A stretch of DNA of 64,000 nucleotides from Streptomyces sp. NBC_00457 (GTDB lineage Bacteria; Actinomycetota; Actinomycetes; Streptomycetales; Streptomycetaceae), in NCBI RefSeq assembly GCF_036014015.1, contig NZ_CP107905.1, forward strand, positions 5,456,001-5,520,000. The letters are read 5' to 3'. The notes under the pieces are model-generated. The model ran no database searches. It was not told the DNA's origin and saw nothing but the letters and a program-made list of their open reading frames with translations. Positions 28,738 to 37,515 of this stretch are shown here, one piece after another. A program made the position numbers and the translations under genes. The number at the start of each line of letters is the position of its first letter. Position 1 is the first letter of the stretch.

Positions 28738-28751
28738 ACCGAACGATCGGT
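28738..28751. promoter_or_regulatory. Predicted TetR operator upstream of paaA
   Basis: ACCGAACGATCGGT, ACCGA/TCGGT arms, 43 bases before paaA. Reverse complement of the paaH/paaN site. Confidence 0.72.
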
Positions 28752-28793
28752 CGGGAGCAGGTTCCAGGCAGAGCCCAAGGTCGAGGGGGCCCC

Positions 28794-29818
<1,025 letters not shown>

Positions 29819-29822
<4 letters not shown>

Positions 29823-30106
29823 CGAACACCGACTGGCCCCTGTGGGAGGTCTTCGTACGCTCCCGCCGCGGCCTCTCGCACACCCACGCCGGCAGCCTGC
29901 ACGCGCCGGACGCGGAGCTCGCCCTGCGCAACGCGCGCGATCTGTACACCCGGCGCGGCGAGGGAGTCTCGATCTGGGTCGTGCCGTCGTCCGCGATCAC
30001 GGCGTCCTCACCGGACGAGAAGGACCCGTTCTTCGAGCCGGCCGCCGACAAGCCGTACCGGCACCCGACGTTCTACGAGATCCCGGAAGGGGTGAAGCAC
30101 CTGTGA
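29819..30106 (+). CDS. paaB: Phenylacetyl-CoA epoxidase subunit PaaB
   Basis: 95 aa, usual length. A small subunit needed for assembly or coupling of the epoxidase complex. The conserved [16 protein letters not shown] start and [14 protein letters not shown] segment are seen. The start overlaps the paaA stop by 4 bases (ATGA). Confidence 0.94.
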
Positions 30107-30822
30107 CCGTCGCCGTTCCCACCACGGCCGCGCTCGCCCTCGGCGACGACGCGCTGGTGCTCTCCCACCGCCTGGGCGAGTGGGCGGGCCACGCTCCCGT
30201 GCTCGAGGAGGAGGTCGCCCTCGCCAATATCGCCCTCGACCTGCTGGGCCAGGCCCGGGTCCTGCTGTCGATGGTCGGCGACGAGGACGAGCTGGCCTAT
30301 CTGCGCGAGGAGCGCGCCTTCCGCAACCTCCAGCTGGTCGAGCAGCCGAACGGCGACTTCGCCCACACCATCGTCCGCCAGCTGTACTTCTCCACCTACC
30401 AGCACCTGCTCTACGCCCGCCTCGCCACCGCGGACGGCCCCTTCGCGCCGCTCGCCGCGAAGGCCGTCAAGGAGGTCGCCTACCACCGCGACCACGCCGA
30501 GCAGTGGACGCTTCGGCTCGGCGACGGCACAGAGGTCAGCCATGAGCGGACGCAGCGCGCGTGCGAGGCGCTGTGGCGGTTCACCGGCGAGATGTTCCGG
30601 CCGGTCGAGGGCCTGGATGTGGACGCGGAGGAGTTGCAGGCCGCCTGGCTGAAGTCCGTGTCGAGCATCCTCGACCGCGCCACCCTGATCGTGCCGGAAG
30701 GGCCGCGGTCCGGTGCGTGGACCGCCGGGGCGGGCCGTCAGGGCCTGCACACCGAGCCCTTCGGGCGGATGCTGGCCGAGATGCAGCATCTGCACCGCAG
30801 CCACCCGGGGGCGTCATGGTGA
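30103..30822 (+). CDS. paaC: Phenylacetyl-CoA epoxidase structural subunit PaaC
   Basis: 239 aa. Ferritin-like non-catalytic partner of PaaA. It has LGEWAGHAPVLEEEVALANIALDLLGQAR (in parts) and AVKEVAYHRDHAEQW helices. GTG 30103 overlaps the paaB stop by 4 bases (GTGA). An in-frame continuation upstream to 29797 runs through paaB and is not used. Confidence 0.94.
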   Translation: MTVAVPTTAALALGDDALVLSHRLGEWAGHAPVLEEEVALANIALDLLGQARVLLSMVGDEDELAYLREERAFRNLQLVEQPNGDFAHTIVRQLYFSTYQHLLYARLATADGPFAPLAAKAVKEVAYHRDHAEQWTLRLGDGTEVSHERTQRACEALWRFTGEMFRPVEGLDVDAEELQAAWLKSVSSILDRATLIVPEGPRSGAWTAGAGRQGLHTEPFGRMLAEMQHLHRSHPGASW

Positions 30823-31331
30823 CCCTCACTGCCCTGGAGGCAGAACTCCTCGAGGTCGCCGGTGCGGTGCCCGACCCCGAACTGCCCGTGCTCACCCTCC
30901 AGGAGCTGGGCGTCCTGCGCGCGGTGCACGTGCGCGGCACGGACTCGGTGGAGGTCGAGCTGACCCCGACGTACACCGGCTGCCCGGCGATCGAGGCGAT
31001 GTCCCTGGACATAGAGCGGGCGCTGCACGAGCACGGCATAGGGCAGGTGTCGGTCCGTACGGTGCTCTCGCCCGCCTGGTCGACGGACGACATCTCGGCC
31101 GAAGGGCGCCGCAAACTGCGGGAGTTCGGCATCGCACCGCCGCGGGTGCGGGAGGCGTCCGAGCCGGTGCTGATCGAGCTGGGCCCGACCCGCACCACGG
31201 ATCCCGTTCTCTGCCCGCACTGCGGATCGGCGGACACCGAGCTGCTCAGCCGGTTCTCCTCCACCGCGTGCAAGGCGCTGCGACGGTGTCTGTCCTGCCG
31301 CGAACCGTTCGACCACTTCAAGGAGTTGTGA
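30816..31331 (+). CDS. paaD: PaaD, iron-sulfur maturation protein for the epoxidase
   Basis: 171 aa. The N-terminal MIP18/DUF59 domain (about residues 8-100: VPDPELPVLTLQELGVLR, TPTYTGCPAIEAM) is followed by a C-terminal zinc-ribbon-like part (CPHC, then CLSC before the FDHFKEL end). Known PaaD proteins help mature the Fe-S cluster of PaaE. ATG 30816 overlaps paaC by 7 bases. Confidence 0.92.
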   Translation: MVTLTALEAELLEVAGAVPDPELPVLTLQELGVLRAVHVRGTDSVEVELTPTYTGCPAIEAMSLDIERALHEHGIGQVSVRTVLSPAWSTDDISAEGRRKLREFGIAPPRVREASEPVLIELGPTRTTDPVLCPHCGSADTELLSRFSSTACKALRRCLSCREPFDHFKEL

Positions 31332-32389
31332 TGGCCCGCTTCCACACGCTCCCGGTGGCCGCCGTCGACCGGCTCACCGACGACTCGGTGACCCTCACCC
31401 TCACCGTGCCGCCGGAACTGCAGGAGGAGTACCGCCACTCCCCGGGCCAGCATCTCGCGCTGCGCCGCAGGGCCGACGGTACGGAGATACGGCGCACCTA
31501 CTCGATCTGCTCCCCGGCGCCCGGCCCCGAGGGTCCACGGACCCTGCGGGTGGGGGTGCGGCTGGTGGAGGGCGGGGCCTTCTCGACGTACGCGCTCAAG
31601 GAGATCAACGTCGGTGACGAGCTGGAGGTGATGACCCCGGCCGGCCGTTTCACGCTGGAGCCCGCGCCCGGTCTGTATGCCGCGATCGTCGGCGGCAGTG
31701 GCATCACCCCGGTCCTGTCGATCGTCTCGACGCTGCTGGCGCGTGAGCCCGCGGCCCGGTTCTGCCTGATCCGCAGCGACCGTACGTCCGCCTCGACGAT
31801 GTTCCTGGAGGATGTCGCCGACCTGAAGGACCGCTACCCCGAGCGGCTGCAGCTGGTGACGGTGCTCTCCCGGGAGGAACAGCAGGCGGGTCTGCCGTCC
31901 GGGCGGCTCGACCAGGACCGGCTCACCGGGCTGCTGCCGGCGCTGCTGCCGGTGGACGACGTGGCGGGCTGGTTCCTGTGCGGGCCGTACGGGCTGGTGC
32001 AGGGGGCCGAGCGGGCCTTGCGCGGACTCGGAGTGGCGCGGAGCCGCATCCACGAGGAGATCTTCCACGTGGACCCCTTGACCACCCTCGCGACTCAGGT
32101 CCCGGCCCCCGCCCACAGCGCCGTGACGGCACGGCTCGACGGCCGCGGCGGAACCTGGCCCGTCCAGGACGGCGAGTCCCTGCTGGAGACGGTCCTGCGC
32201 AACCGGCCCGACGCGCCCTACGCCTGCAAGGGCGGGGTGTGCGGGACATGCCGGGCCTTCCTGGTCTCCGGCGAGGTGCGGATGGACCGCAACTTCGCGC
32301 TGGAGCCGGAGGAGACGGAGTCGGGGTATGTGCTGGCGTGCCAGTCGCATCCGGTGACGGAGAAGGTGGAGCTGGACTTCGACCGCTGA
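31331..32389 (+). CDS. paaE: Phenylacetyl-CoA epoxidase reductase PaaE
   Basis: 352 aa. Passes electrons from NADPH to PaaA. The FAD-binding domain (about residues 5-105; RRTYSICS) and NAD(P) domain (about 110-235; VGGSGITPVLSI, FLCGPYGLV) are followed by a plant-type [2Fe-2S] ferredoxin domain (about 265-350; CKGGVCGTCRAF and a distal Cys in LACQSH). ATG shares one base with the paaD stop. Confidence 0.94.
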   Translation: MARFHTLPVAAVDRLTDDSVTLTLTVPPELQEEYRHSPGQHLALRRRADGTEIRRTYSICSPAPGPEGPRTLRVGVRLVEGGAFSTYALKEINVGDELEVMTPAGRFTLEPAPGLYAAIVGGSGITPVLSIVSTLLAREPAARFCLIRSDRTSASTMFLEDVADLKDRYPERLQLVTVLSREEQQAGLPSGRLDQDRLTGLLPALLPVDDVAGWFLCGPYGLVQGAERALRGLGVARSRIHEEIFHVDPLTTLATQVPAPAHSAVTARLDGRGGTWPVQDGESLLETVLRNRPDAPYACKGGVCGTCRAFLVSGEVRMDRNFALEPEETESGYVLACQSHPVTEKVELDFDR

Positions 32390-32479
32390 GCGCTCCGCCG
32401 GCTGTGTCGGGCGCTGCCCGGCCGTTCCTTCGTCAGGGCCGTCACCCTTACCCGGCGCCACCCACCCGTTCCCTTCTCC

Positions 32480-32493
32480 TAGAACCTGTTCTA
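32480..32493. promoter_or_regulatory. KstR-like operator upstream of acyl-CoA dehydrogenase
   Basis: TAGAACCTGTTCTA fits the KstR consensus TNNAACNNGTTNNA and is a palindrome apart from the central CT. It lies 47 bases before the GTG of the dehydrogenase. Confidence 0.5.
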
Positions 32494-32540
32494 TCTTGAC
32501 GCACCGTCAGGTCAGCGGATGCGCCGGAGGGACAGGGACT

Positions 32541-33674
32541 GTGGACTTCACCTTCACCGAGGAGCAGCAGGCGGCGGCCGAGGCGGCGCGGGGAGTGTTC
32601 GGCGGGGTCGCGCCGGATGCCGTGCCCAGCCCGGCGCTCACCCTGGGCGCCGTGGCCGACGACTTCGACCGGGAGCTGTGGGCGAGGCTGGCCGACGCGG
32701 ACCTGCTGAGCCTGCTCCTCGCCCCGGAGTACGGCGGGGCGGGCCTCGACGCCGTCGCGCTGTGCCTCGTCCTGCGGGAGTCGGCGAAGGTGCTGGCGAG
32801 GGTGCCGCTGCTGGAGAGCTGCGCGGCCGCCGCGGCCGTACAGGCTTATGGCGGCGAGGAGTTGAGGTCCGAGCTGCCGGCGCGGGCGGGGCGGGGTGAG
32901 GTGGTCCTGACCGTCGCCGCCGCCGGCCGTACCGGGCACGACCCGGCCGAACTCGCCGTCACCGCACGCCAGGAGGGCGACCACTGGACGCTGGACGGGC
33001 TGCAGACGGCGGTGCCCTGGGCATACAACGCGGACTTCATCCTCGTACCGGCCCGGACGGACGCCGACCGGACCGTCCTCGCGGTGGTGCCCCGGCTCCA
33101 CGAGGGGGTCGTGCTCGCCGAGCAGTTCTCCACGAACGGGGAGCGGCTGGCCGAACTGCGCCTGGACTCCGCGCGGATCGCGGCCCGCGATGTCATCGAC
33201 GCCGACGGCGCCTGGGAGTGGCTGCGCGATCTCCTGACCACCGGGACCTGCGCGCTGGCCCTCGGGCTCGGCTCCCAGGTACTGCGGATGACCAGTGAAT
33301 ACACGGGCAAGCGCGAGCAGTTCGGCTTCCCGGTGGCCACGTTCCAGGCGGTCGCCGTGCAGGCCGCCGACCGCTATATCGACCTGCGCGCGATGGAGGC
33401 CACGCTGTGGCAGGCCGCATGGCGGATCGCGTCGGGGGCGCCGGGGGCACTGCCTGCTGCCGGGGACGTGGCCGTCGCGAAGATCTGGGCGGGGGACGGC
33501 GTACGGCGCATCGTGCAGACCGCGCAGCATCTGCACGGCGGTTTCGGTGCCGACACCGACTATCCGCTGCACCGGTATCACGCCTGGGCCAAGCACCTGG
33601 AGCTGTCGCTCGGCCCGGCGGCGGCACACGAGGAGGCACTGGGCGATCTGCTGGCGGCGCATCCGCTGGGCTGA
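32541..33674 (+). CDS. Acyl-CoA dehydrogenase
   Basis: 377-aa flavoprotein that forms a 2,3-double bond in an acyl-CoA. The N-terminal helical domain (FTEEQQAAAEAARGVF, LAPEYGGAGLDAVA), beta middle domain and C-terminal domain (YTGKREQFGFPVATFQAVA; QTAQHLHGGFGADTDYPL) are present. It resembles the small FadE subunits of steroid and side-chain degradation, which often work as heteromers; no partner FadE is adjacent. GTG 32541 follows GGAGGGACAGG. A KstR-type box upstream supports a lipid or sterol role. This is an inference. Confidence 0.88.
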   Translation: MDFTFTEEQQAAAEAARGVFGGVAPDAVPSPALTLGAVADDFDRELWARLADADLLSLLLAPEYGGAGLDAVALCLVLRESAKVLARVPLLESCAAAAAVQAYGGEELRSELPARAGRGEVVLTVAAAGRTGHDPAELAVTARQEGDHWTLDGLQTAVPWAYNADFILVPARTDADRTVLAVVPRLHEGVVLAEQFSTNGERLAELRLDSARIAARDVIDADGAWEWLRDLLTTGTCALALGLGSQVLRMTSEYTGKREQFGFPVATFQAVAVQAADRYIDLRAMEATLWQAAWRIASGAPGALPAAGDVAVAKIWAGDGVRRIVQTAQHLHGGFGADTDYPLHRYHAWAKHLELSLGPAAAHEEALGDLLAAHPLG

Positions 33675-33810
33675 CACGCCGACACGGCCGCCCGAGCCGC
33701 AAAGCCCCGGCGACCGCCGACGGTGCCGCACAGCCATGGCGGCCACAGCCCGAGCGCAGAGCCCTGGCGAGGGCAGCCCGGGCAGCGATACCAGGACGAC
33801 CGCCGCGCCC

Positions 33811-33920
33811 GCGTCACGGAGCCCGAAGGCCCGCGCCCACGTCACGGAGCCTGAGGGCCCGGAACTCAGGGCCGGGAGCCCGAAGGCCAGGAACCCGAAG
33901 GCCAGGAACCCGAGGGCCCG
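33811..33920. repeat. Degenerate direct repeats in a non-coding gap
   Basis: A 28-base-period repeat (CGTCACGGAGCC(C/T)GA(A/G)GG-type) is followed at 33876-33920 by three 15-bp units, GA(G/A)CCCGA(A/G)GGCC(A/C)G. It fills the gap between the dehydrogenase and rhodanese genes. No gene is supported here. Confidence 0.7.
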
Positions 33921-33952
33921 CAGCCCCAGCGCCCGTTCCTGCAGGCCAGCCC

Positions 33953-34300
33953 CTAGAGGACGTACCCAGGCTGTCCCTGGTCCGTCACGACCGGTCGGCC
34001 CGTGTGGGCCCACATCTCCATGCCGCCGTCGACGTTCACGGCGTCGATGCCCTGCTGGACGAGGTACATCGTGACCTGGGCCGAACGCCCGCCGGAACGG
34101 CAGATCACATGGACCCTGCCGTCCTGCGGCGCCGCCTCGGTCACCTCGCCGTACCGGGCCACGAACTCGCTGATGGGGACGTGCAGTGCCCCTTCGGCGT
34201 GACCCGCCTGCCACTCGTCGTCCTCGCGGACGTCCAGCAGGAAGTCGCCGTCCTTGAGGTCTGAGACCTCGACCGTGGGCACACCAGCTCCGAAACTCAT
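33953..34300 (-). CDS. Single-domain rhodanese-like sulfurtransferase
   Basis: 115 aa, one rhodanese domain with LLDVREDDEWQAGHAEGA and the active-site loop CRSGGRS (Cys67). It would carry a persulfide sulfur; the partner is unknown. The length is standard for GlpE/PspE-like proteins. The gap to the upstream J-domain gene is 40 bases. Confidence 0.9.
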   Translation of the reverse strand: MSFGAGVPTVEVSDLKDGDFLLDVREDDEWQAGHAEGALHVPISEFVARYGEVTEAAPQDGRVHVICRSGGRSAQVTMYLVQQGIDAVNVDGGMEMWAHTGRPVVTDQGQPGYVL

Positions 34301-34340
34301 GCCCCCGACGCTACCGGACCGCCCGCACGGCCCGACGCGG

Positions 34341-35285
34341 CTACCGCAGCAGCTCCACCAGCTTCGCCTCGCGCTCGGCGACCTGGGCCAGCAGCTGCTC
34401 GGCGACCTCCTCCAGAAGGCGGTCGGGGTCGTCCGGGGCGATCCGGAGCATGGCGCCGATCGCGCTCTCCTCCAGTTCGCGGGCGACGACCGCGATCAGT
34501 TCCTTGCGCTGGGCGAGCCATTCGAGGCGGGCGTAGAGCTCCTCGGCGGGGCTCGCCTGCCGCTCCTCGGGGACCGGCCCGGCGGCCCACTCCGCGGCCA
34601 GCTCCCGCAGCAGCGCCTCGTCGCCACGGCCGTAGGCGGCGTTGACCCGCGTGATGAACTCCTCACGCCGTTTGCGCTCGCCCTCCTCCTGCGCCAGGTC
34701 GGGGTGGGCCTTGCGGGCCAGCTCGCGGTAGAGCTTGCGGGCCTCGTCGCTGGGGCGCACCCGCTGCGGGGGCCGTACCGGCTGCTCGGTGAGCATCGCG
34801 GTGGCCTCCGGGGACAGCCCGTCCCCGTCCATCCAGCCGTGGAACAGCTCCTCGACGCCCGGCATCGGCATGACGCGCGCCCGTGCCTCGTCCGCCTTGC
34901 GCACGTCCTCGGGGTCGCCGGTGCGGGCGGCCACGGCCTCGGCGATCTGTGCGTCCAGTTCGTCGAGCCGGGCGTACATCGGGCCGAGCCTCTGATGGTG
35001 CAGCCGCGAGAAGTTCTCCACCTCCACCCGGAAGGTCTCCACCGCGATCTCATACTCGATGAGCGCCTGTTCAGCAGCGCGCACGGCCCGCTCCAGCCGC
35101 TCCTCGGGGCGGGGAGCGGCATCTTCGGACGCGGCACCAGTGTCTTCGGACGCGGCACCGGCGTCTTCGAGCCCGGCCGCACTGTCCTCGGCCCCGGGCA
35201 GGCCGTCGTCCGGCGTCACGCCCGCCTCTCCGGCGACGCCACCCTGCTCAGCTTCCGACCTCGTCACGCGACCAGCGTAGGCCAC
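34341..35285 (-). CDS. J-domain (DnaJ-like) protein
   Basis: 314 aa. A non-conserved acidic N-terminus with repeated (G/E)DTGAASED-like units (about residues 25-58) is followed by a coiled-coil region (about 60-125). A J-domain-like segment sits at about 177-220: EARKLYRELARKAHPDLAQ with the HPD tripeptide, then FITRVNAAYGRGD. It ends with a long helical tail. J-domains stimulate Hsp70 ATPase. Start GTG 35285 or GTG 35267 (VTRSEAEQ); neither has a strong ribosome site. Confidence 0.78.
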   Translation of the reverse strand: MAYAGRVTRSEAEQGGVAGEAGVTPDDGLPGAEDSAAGLEDAGAASEDTGAASEDAAPRPEERLERAVRAAEQALIEYEIAVETFRVEVENFSRLHHQRLGPMYARLDELDAQIAEAVAARTGDPEDVRKADEARARVMPMPGVEELFHGWMDGDGLSPEATAMLTEQPVRPPQRVRPSDEARKLYRELARKAHPDLAQEEGERKRREEFITRVNAAYGRGDEALLRELAAEWAAGPVPEERQASPAEELYARLEWLAQRKELIAVVARELEESAIGAMLRIAPDDPDRLLEEVAEQLLAQVAEREAKLVELLR

Positions 35286-35320
35286 GCCTCGACCGACCCC
35301 GACGGCCTCAGCGCTCCGCT

Positions 35321-35450
35321 GGATATGCGGTTCGTTCGCCGCGGGATGGTGGGGGCTGGTCGCTCCCCCACTCTCGGCTTCGCTCGAGCGGGGCCCCCAT
35401 CGCGGCGGAGCCGCATATCGACACAGCCCCGCGCCCCTTGCGGGGCGCGG
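35321..35450. repeat. Inverted-repeat element of a Streptomyces intergenic type
   Basis: GATATGCGG (35322-35330) pairs with CCGCATATC (35411-35419) around GC-rich sequence including CTCGGCTTCGCTCGAGCGGG. A second hairpin, CCGCGCCCC-TTG-CGGGGCGCGG, at about 35428-35450 reaches the DUF2252 stop and may serve as terminator. Similar segments are common between Streptomyces genes, from memory. Confidence 0.6.
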
Positions 35451-36905
35451 TCACACCCCTGTCTCCGCCTTGAGCCGCCCCGCCCGCACCGCCGCCACCA
35501 GCTCCGCGTGGTCCGCCTCCGTGCGGTCGGCGTAGGCCACCGCGAACGTCGCCATCGCCTCGTCCAGTTCCTCGTTCTTGCCGCAGTAGCCGGAGATGAG
35601 GCGGGGGTCGGCGCTGTGGGAGTGGGCGCGGGCCAGGAGGGCGCCGGTCATACGGGCGTAGTCGTCTATCTGGTCGGTGGAGAGGGCGGCGGGGTCGACG
35701 CTGCCCTTGCGGTTGCGGAACTGGCGTACCTGGAAGGGGCGGCCCTCGACCGTCGTCCAGCCCAGCAGGATGTCGCTGACGACCTGCATCCGCTTCTGGC
35801 CCAGCACCACACGGCGGCCCTCGTGGTCCACCTGGGGCGCCTCGAACCCCGCCGTCACCAGGTGCGGAACCAGCACCGAGGCCCTGGCCTCCTTCACCTG
35901 CAGCACCAGCGGCTCGCCCCGGTGGTCCAGCAGCAGGACGACGTACGACCGCGTGCCCACGCTGCCCGTGCCGACCACCCGGAAGGCCACGTCGTGCACC
36001 GTGTGCCGGGCCAGCAGGGGGAGGCGGTCCTCGGAGAGCGTCGTCACATACTCCTCCAAGGACACCGCCACGGCTGCCGCCTCCGCGTCCGGCACCTGCC
36101 GCAGCACCGGAGGGGCGTCGACGAACCGCCGTCCGCCGTCCTCGGTCGGCACCGTCGACCGCTCCGCGAAGCGCCCGCTGGTGTTGGCACGTGCCTTCTC
36201 GGAGACCCGCTCCAGCGTGCCGAGCAGGTCATGGGCGTCGGTGTGGGAGACGAGTTCCTCGTCCGCGATGGCGTTCCACGCGTCCAGGACCGGGAGCTTG
36301 GCCAGCAGCCGCATGGTGCGGCGGTAGGAGCCCACCGTGTCGTGCGCCGCCTTGCGGCAGGTGTCCTCGTCGGCGCCCGCCTCCCGGGCCGCGAGCACCA
36401 GCGAGGCGGCGAGCCGCTTGAGGTCCCACTCCCAGGGGCCGTGGACGGTTTCGTCGAAGTCGTTCAGATCGATGACCAGGCGGCCGCTCGCGTCGCCGTA
36501 GAGCCCGAAGTTGGCCGCGTGGGCGTCGCCGCAGATCTGGGCGCGGATCCGGGTCATGGGGGTGCGGGCCAGGTCGTAGGCCATCAGGCCCGCGGAGCCG
36601 CGCAGGAAGGCGAAGGGGGTCGCCGCCATGCGGCCGATCCGCAGCGGCGTGAGTTCGGGAAGCCGGCCGCGGCTGGACTCCTCGACCGCGCTCACCGCGT
36701 CGGGGCGGGAGCCGTCCAGGTCGAGCGCGGCGTGTGTGCTCCGCGGAACCAGCCTGCGCAGCGCCTTGCCCTCTTCCTTCGGCGACTGAGTCCCCGCGGC
36801 GGACCACTGGCCGAAACCCCGCACGCGCGGCAGCCGGCGCACCGCCCCGGCCTCCACGGCAGCCCCCTGGACCGCCTCAGCCATACCCGCATCCACCTGG
36901 GTCAC
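35451..36905 (-). CDS. DUF2252 family protein
   Basis: 484 aa. Conserved blocks: FLRGSAGLMAYDLA, QICGDAHAANFGLYG, LIDLNDFDETVHGPWEWDLKRLA and the C-terminal SGYCGKNEELDEAMATFAV. The GDAHxxNFG...NDFD pattern resembles the catalytic loop and metal Asp of APH-type kinases, so a kinase-like activity is plausible but unproven. GTG 36905 follows GGGGAGGCGG; ATG 36884 is possible. Its function is unknown in the literature I recall. Confidence 0.85.
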   Translation of the reverse strand: MTQVDAGMAEAVQGAAVEAGAVRRLPRVRGFGQWSAAGTQSPKEEGKALRRLVPRSTHAALDLDGSRPDAVSAVEESSRGRLPELTPLRIGRMAATPFAFLRGSAGLMAYDLARTPMTRIRAQICGDAHAANFGLYGDASGRLVIDLNDFDETVHGPWEWDLKRLAASLVLAAREAGADEDTCRKAAHDTVGSYRRTMRLLAKLPVLDAWNAIADEELVSHTDAHDLLGTLERVSEKARANTSGRFAERSTVPTEDGGRRFVDAPPVLRQVPDAEAAAVAVSLEEYVTTLSEDRLPLLARHTVHDVAFRVVGTGSVGTRSYVVLLLDHRGEPLVLQVKEARASVLVPHLVTAGFEAPQVDHEGRRVVLGQKRMQVVSDILLGWTTVEGRPFQVRQFRNRKGSVDPAALSTDQIDDYARMTGALLARAHSHSADPRLISGYCGKNEELDEAMATFAVAYADRTEADHAELVAAVRAGRLKAETGV

Positions 36906-36983
36906 AACGACCGCCTCCCCCGCACGCGCACGAACATCAACTCGTGCCGACCGTACAACCGGCAGCCAGAACGCGTCAGACCC

Positions 36984-37010
36984 TGTGGACAACTCCACAG
37001 CTGTGGAAAA
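36984..37010 (-). other. DnaA box and near-box
   Basis: TGTGGACAA (36984-36992, exact TTGTCCACA on the minus strand) and TGTGGAAAA (37002-37010, TTTTCCACA). They lie in the gap between the DUF2252 and HxlR genes. Confidence 0.5.
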
Positions 37011-37030
37011 CCCGTCATCCGCGCCCGGGG

Positions 37031-37393
37031 CTAACAGCCGCCGCCCCGCTCGCCCTCCGGCAGATGCTTCTCCGCCCACTCGCCGAGCTCCCGCAGGGCG
37101 GGCCCCAGCGCCGCTCCTGCCTCCGTCAGGCGGTACGACACCCGCAGCGGCGGGCCCTCGTCGACCTCGCGCACCAGGAGTCCCGCGGCGCCGAGTTCGG
37201 TGAGCCGGTCGGAGAGCATGCGCTCGCTGATCCCGGGGACGGCCCGGCGCAGATCGGCGAAGTGCGTGGGCTGTTCCACCAGCACGGACACGATCGGGCC
37301 GGTCCAGCGCTTGCCGAGCAGCTGGAAGACACGGCTGATGCCGCCGTCCACCTGCTTGCACATCGATTCGTCGTGAATCCGCTCACCCGCCAT
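37031..37393 (-). CDS. HxlR-family transcriptional regulator
   Basis: 120-aa winged-HTH protein. It has CKQVDGGISRVFQLLGKRWTGPIV (in parts), an N-terminal Cys (Cys12) at the redox-sensing position of YodB/HypR-type members, and SERMLSDRLTEL in the recognition region. It is divergent from an azoreductase gene, the classic HxlR arrangement for quinone or diamide response. ATG 37393. Confidence 0.9.
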   Translation of the reverse strand: MAGERIHDESMCKQVDGGISRVFQLLGKRWTGPIVSVLVEQPTHFADLRRAVPGISERMLSDRLTELGAAGLLVREVDEGPPLRVSYRLTEAGAALGPALRELGEWAEKHLPEGERGGGC

Positions 37394-37431
37394 GGGTTCA
37401 GGGTACTGCCCCGACGTACGGGGATGAAAAA

Positions 37432-37468
37432 AAGTAAGTACCTGTGTTATCCATAGTTGAGTACGAAA
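37432..37468. promoter_or_regulatory. Possible HxlR operator
   Basis: An A+T-rich stretch between the divergent HxlR and azoreductase genes, with AAGTAC and GAGTAC copies (GTAC at 37438-37441 and 37461-37464). It should contain the overlapping promoters. Confidence 0.4.
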
Positions 37469-37515
37469 ACTTAGCCCGCCGTTCCCGTGCGGGCACCGCT
37501 CTCCTTGGAGACCCC

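Noticed and set aside
32061..32080. CTTCCACGTGGACC as a fourth parS site
   Set aside because: Several mismatches from the consensus outside the central CACGTG; inside paaE.
34254..37034. 926-codon open frame on the plus strand
   Set aside because: It lies antisense to the rhodanese, J-domain and DUF2252 genes and has no conserved motif or ribosome site. It is a GC-rich shadow frame.
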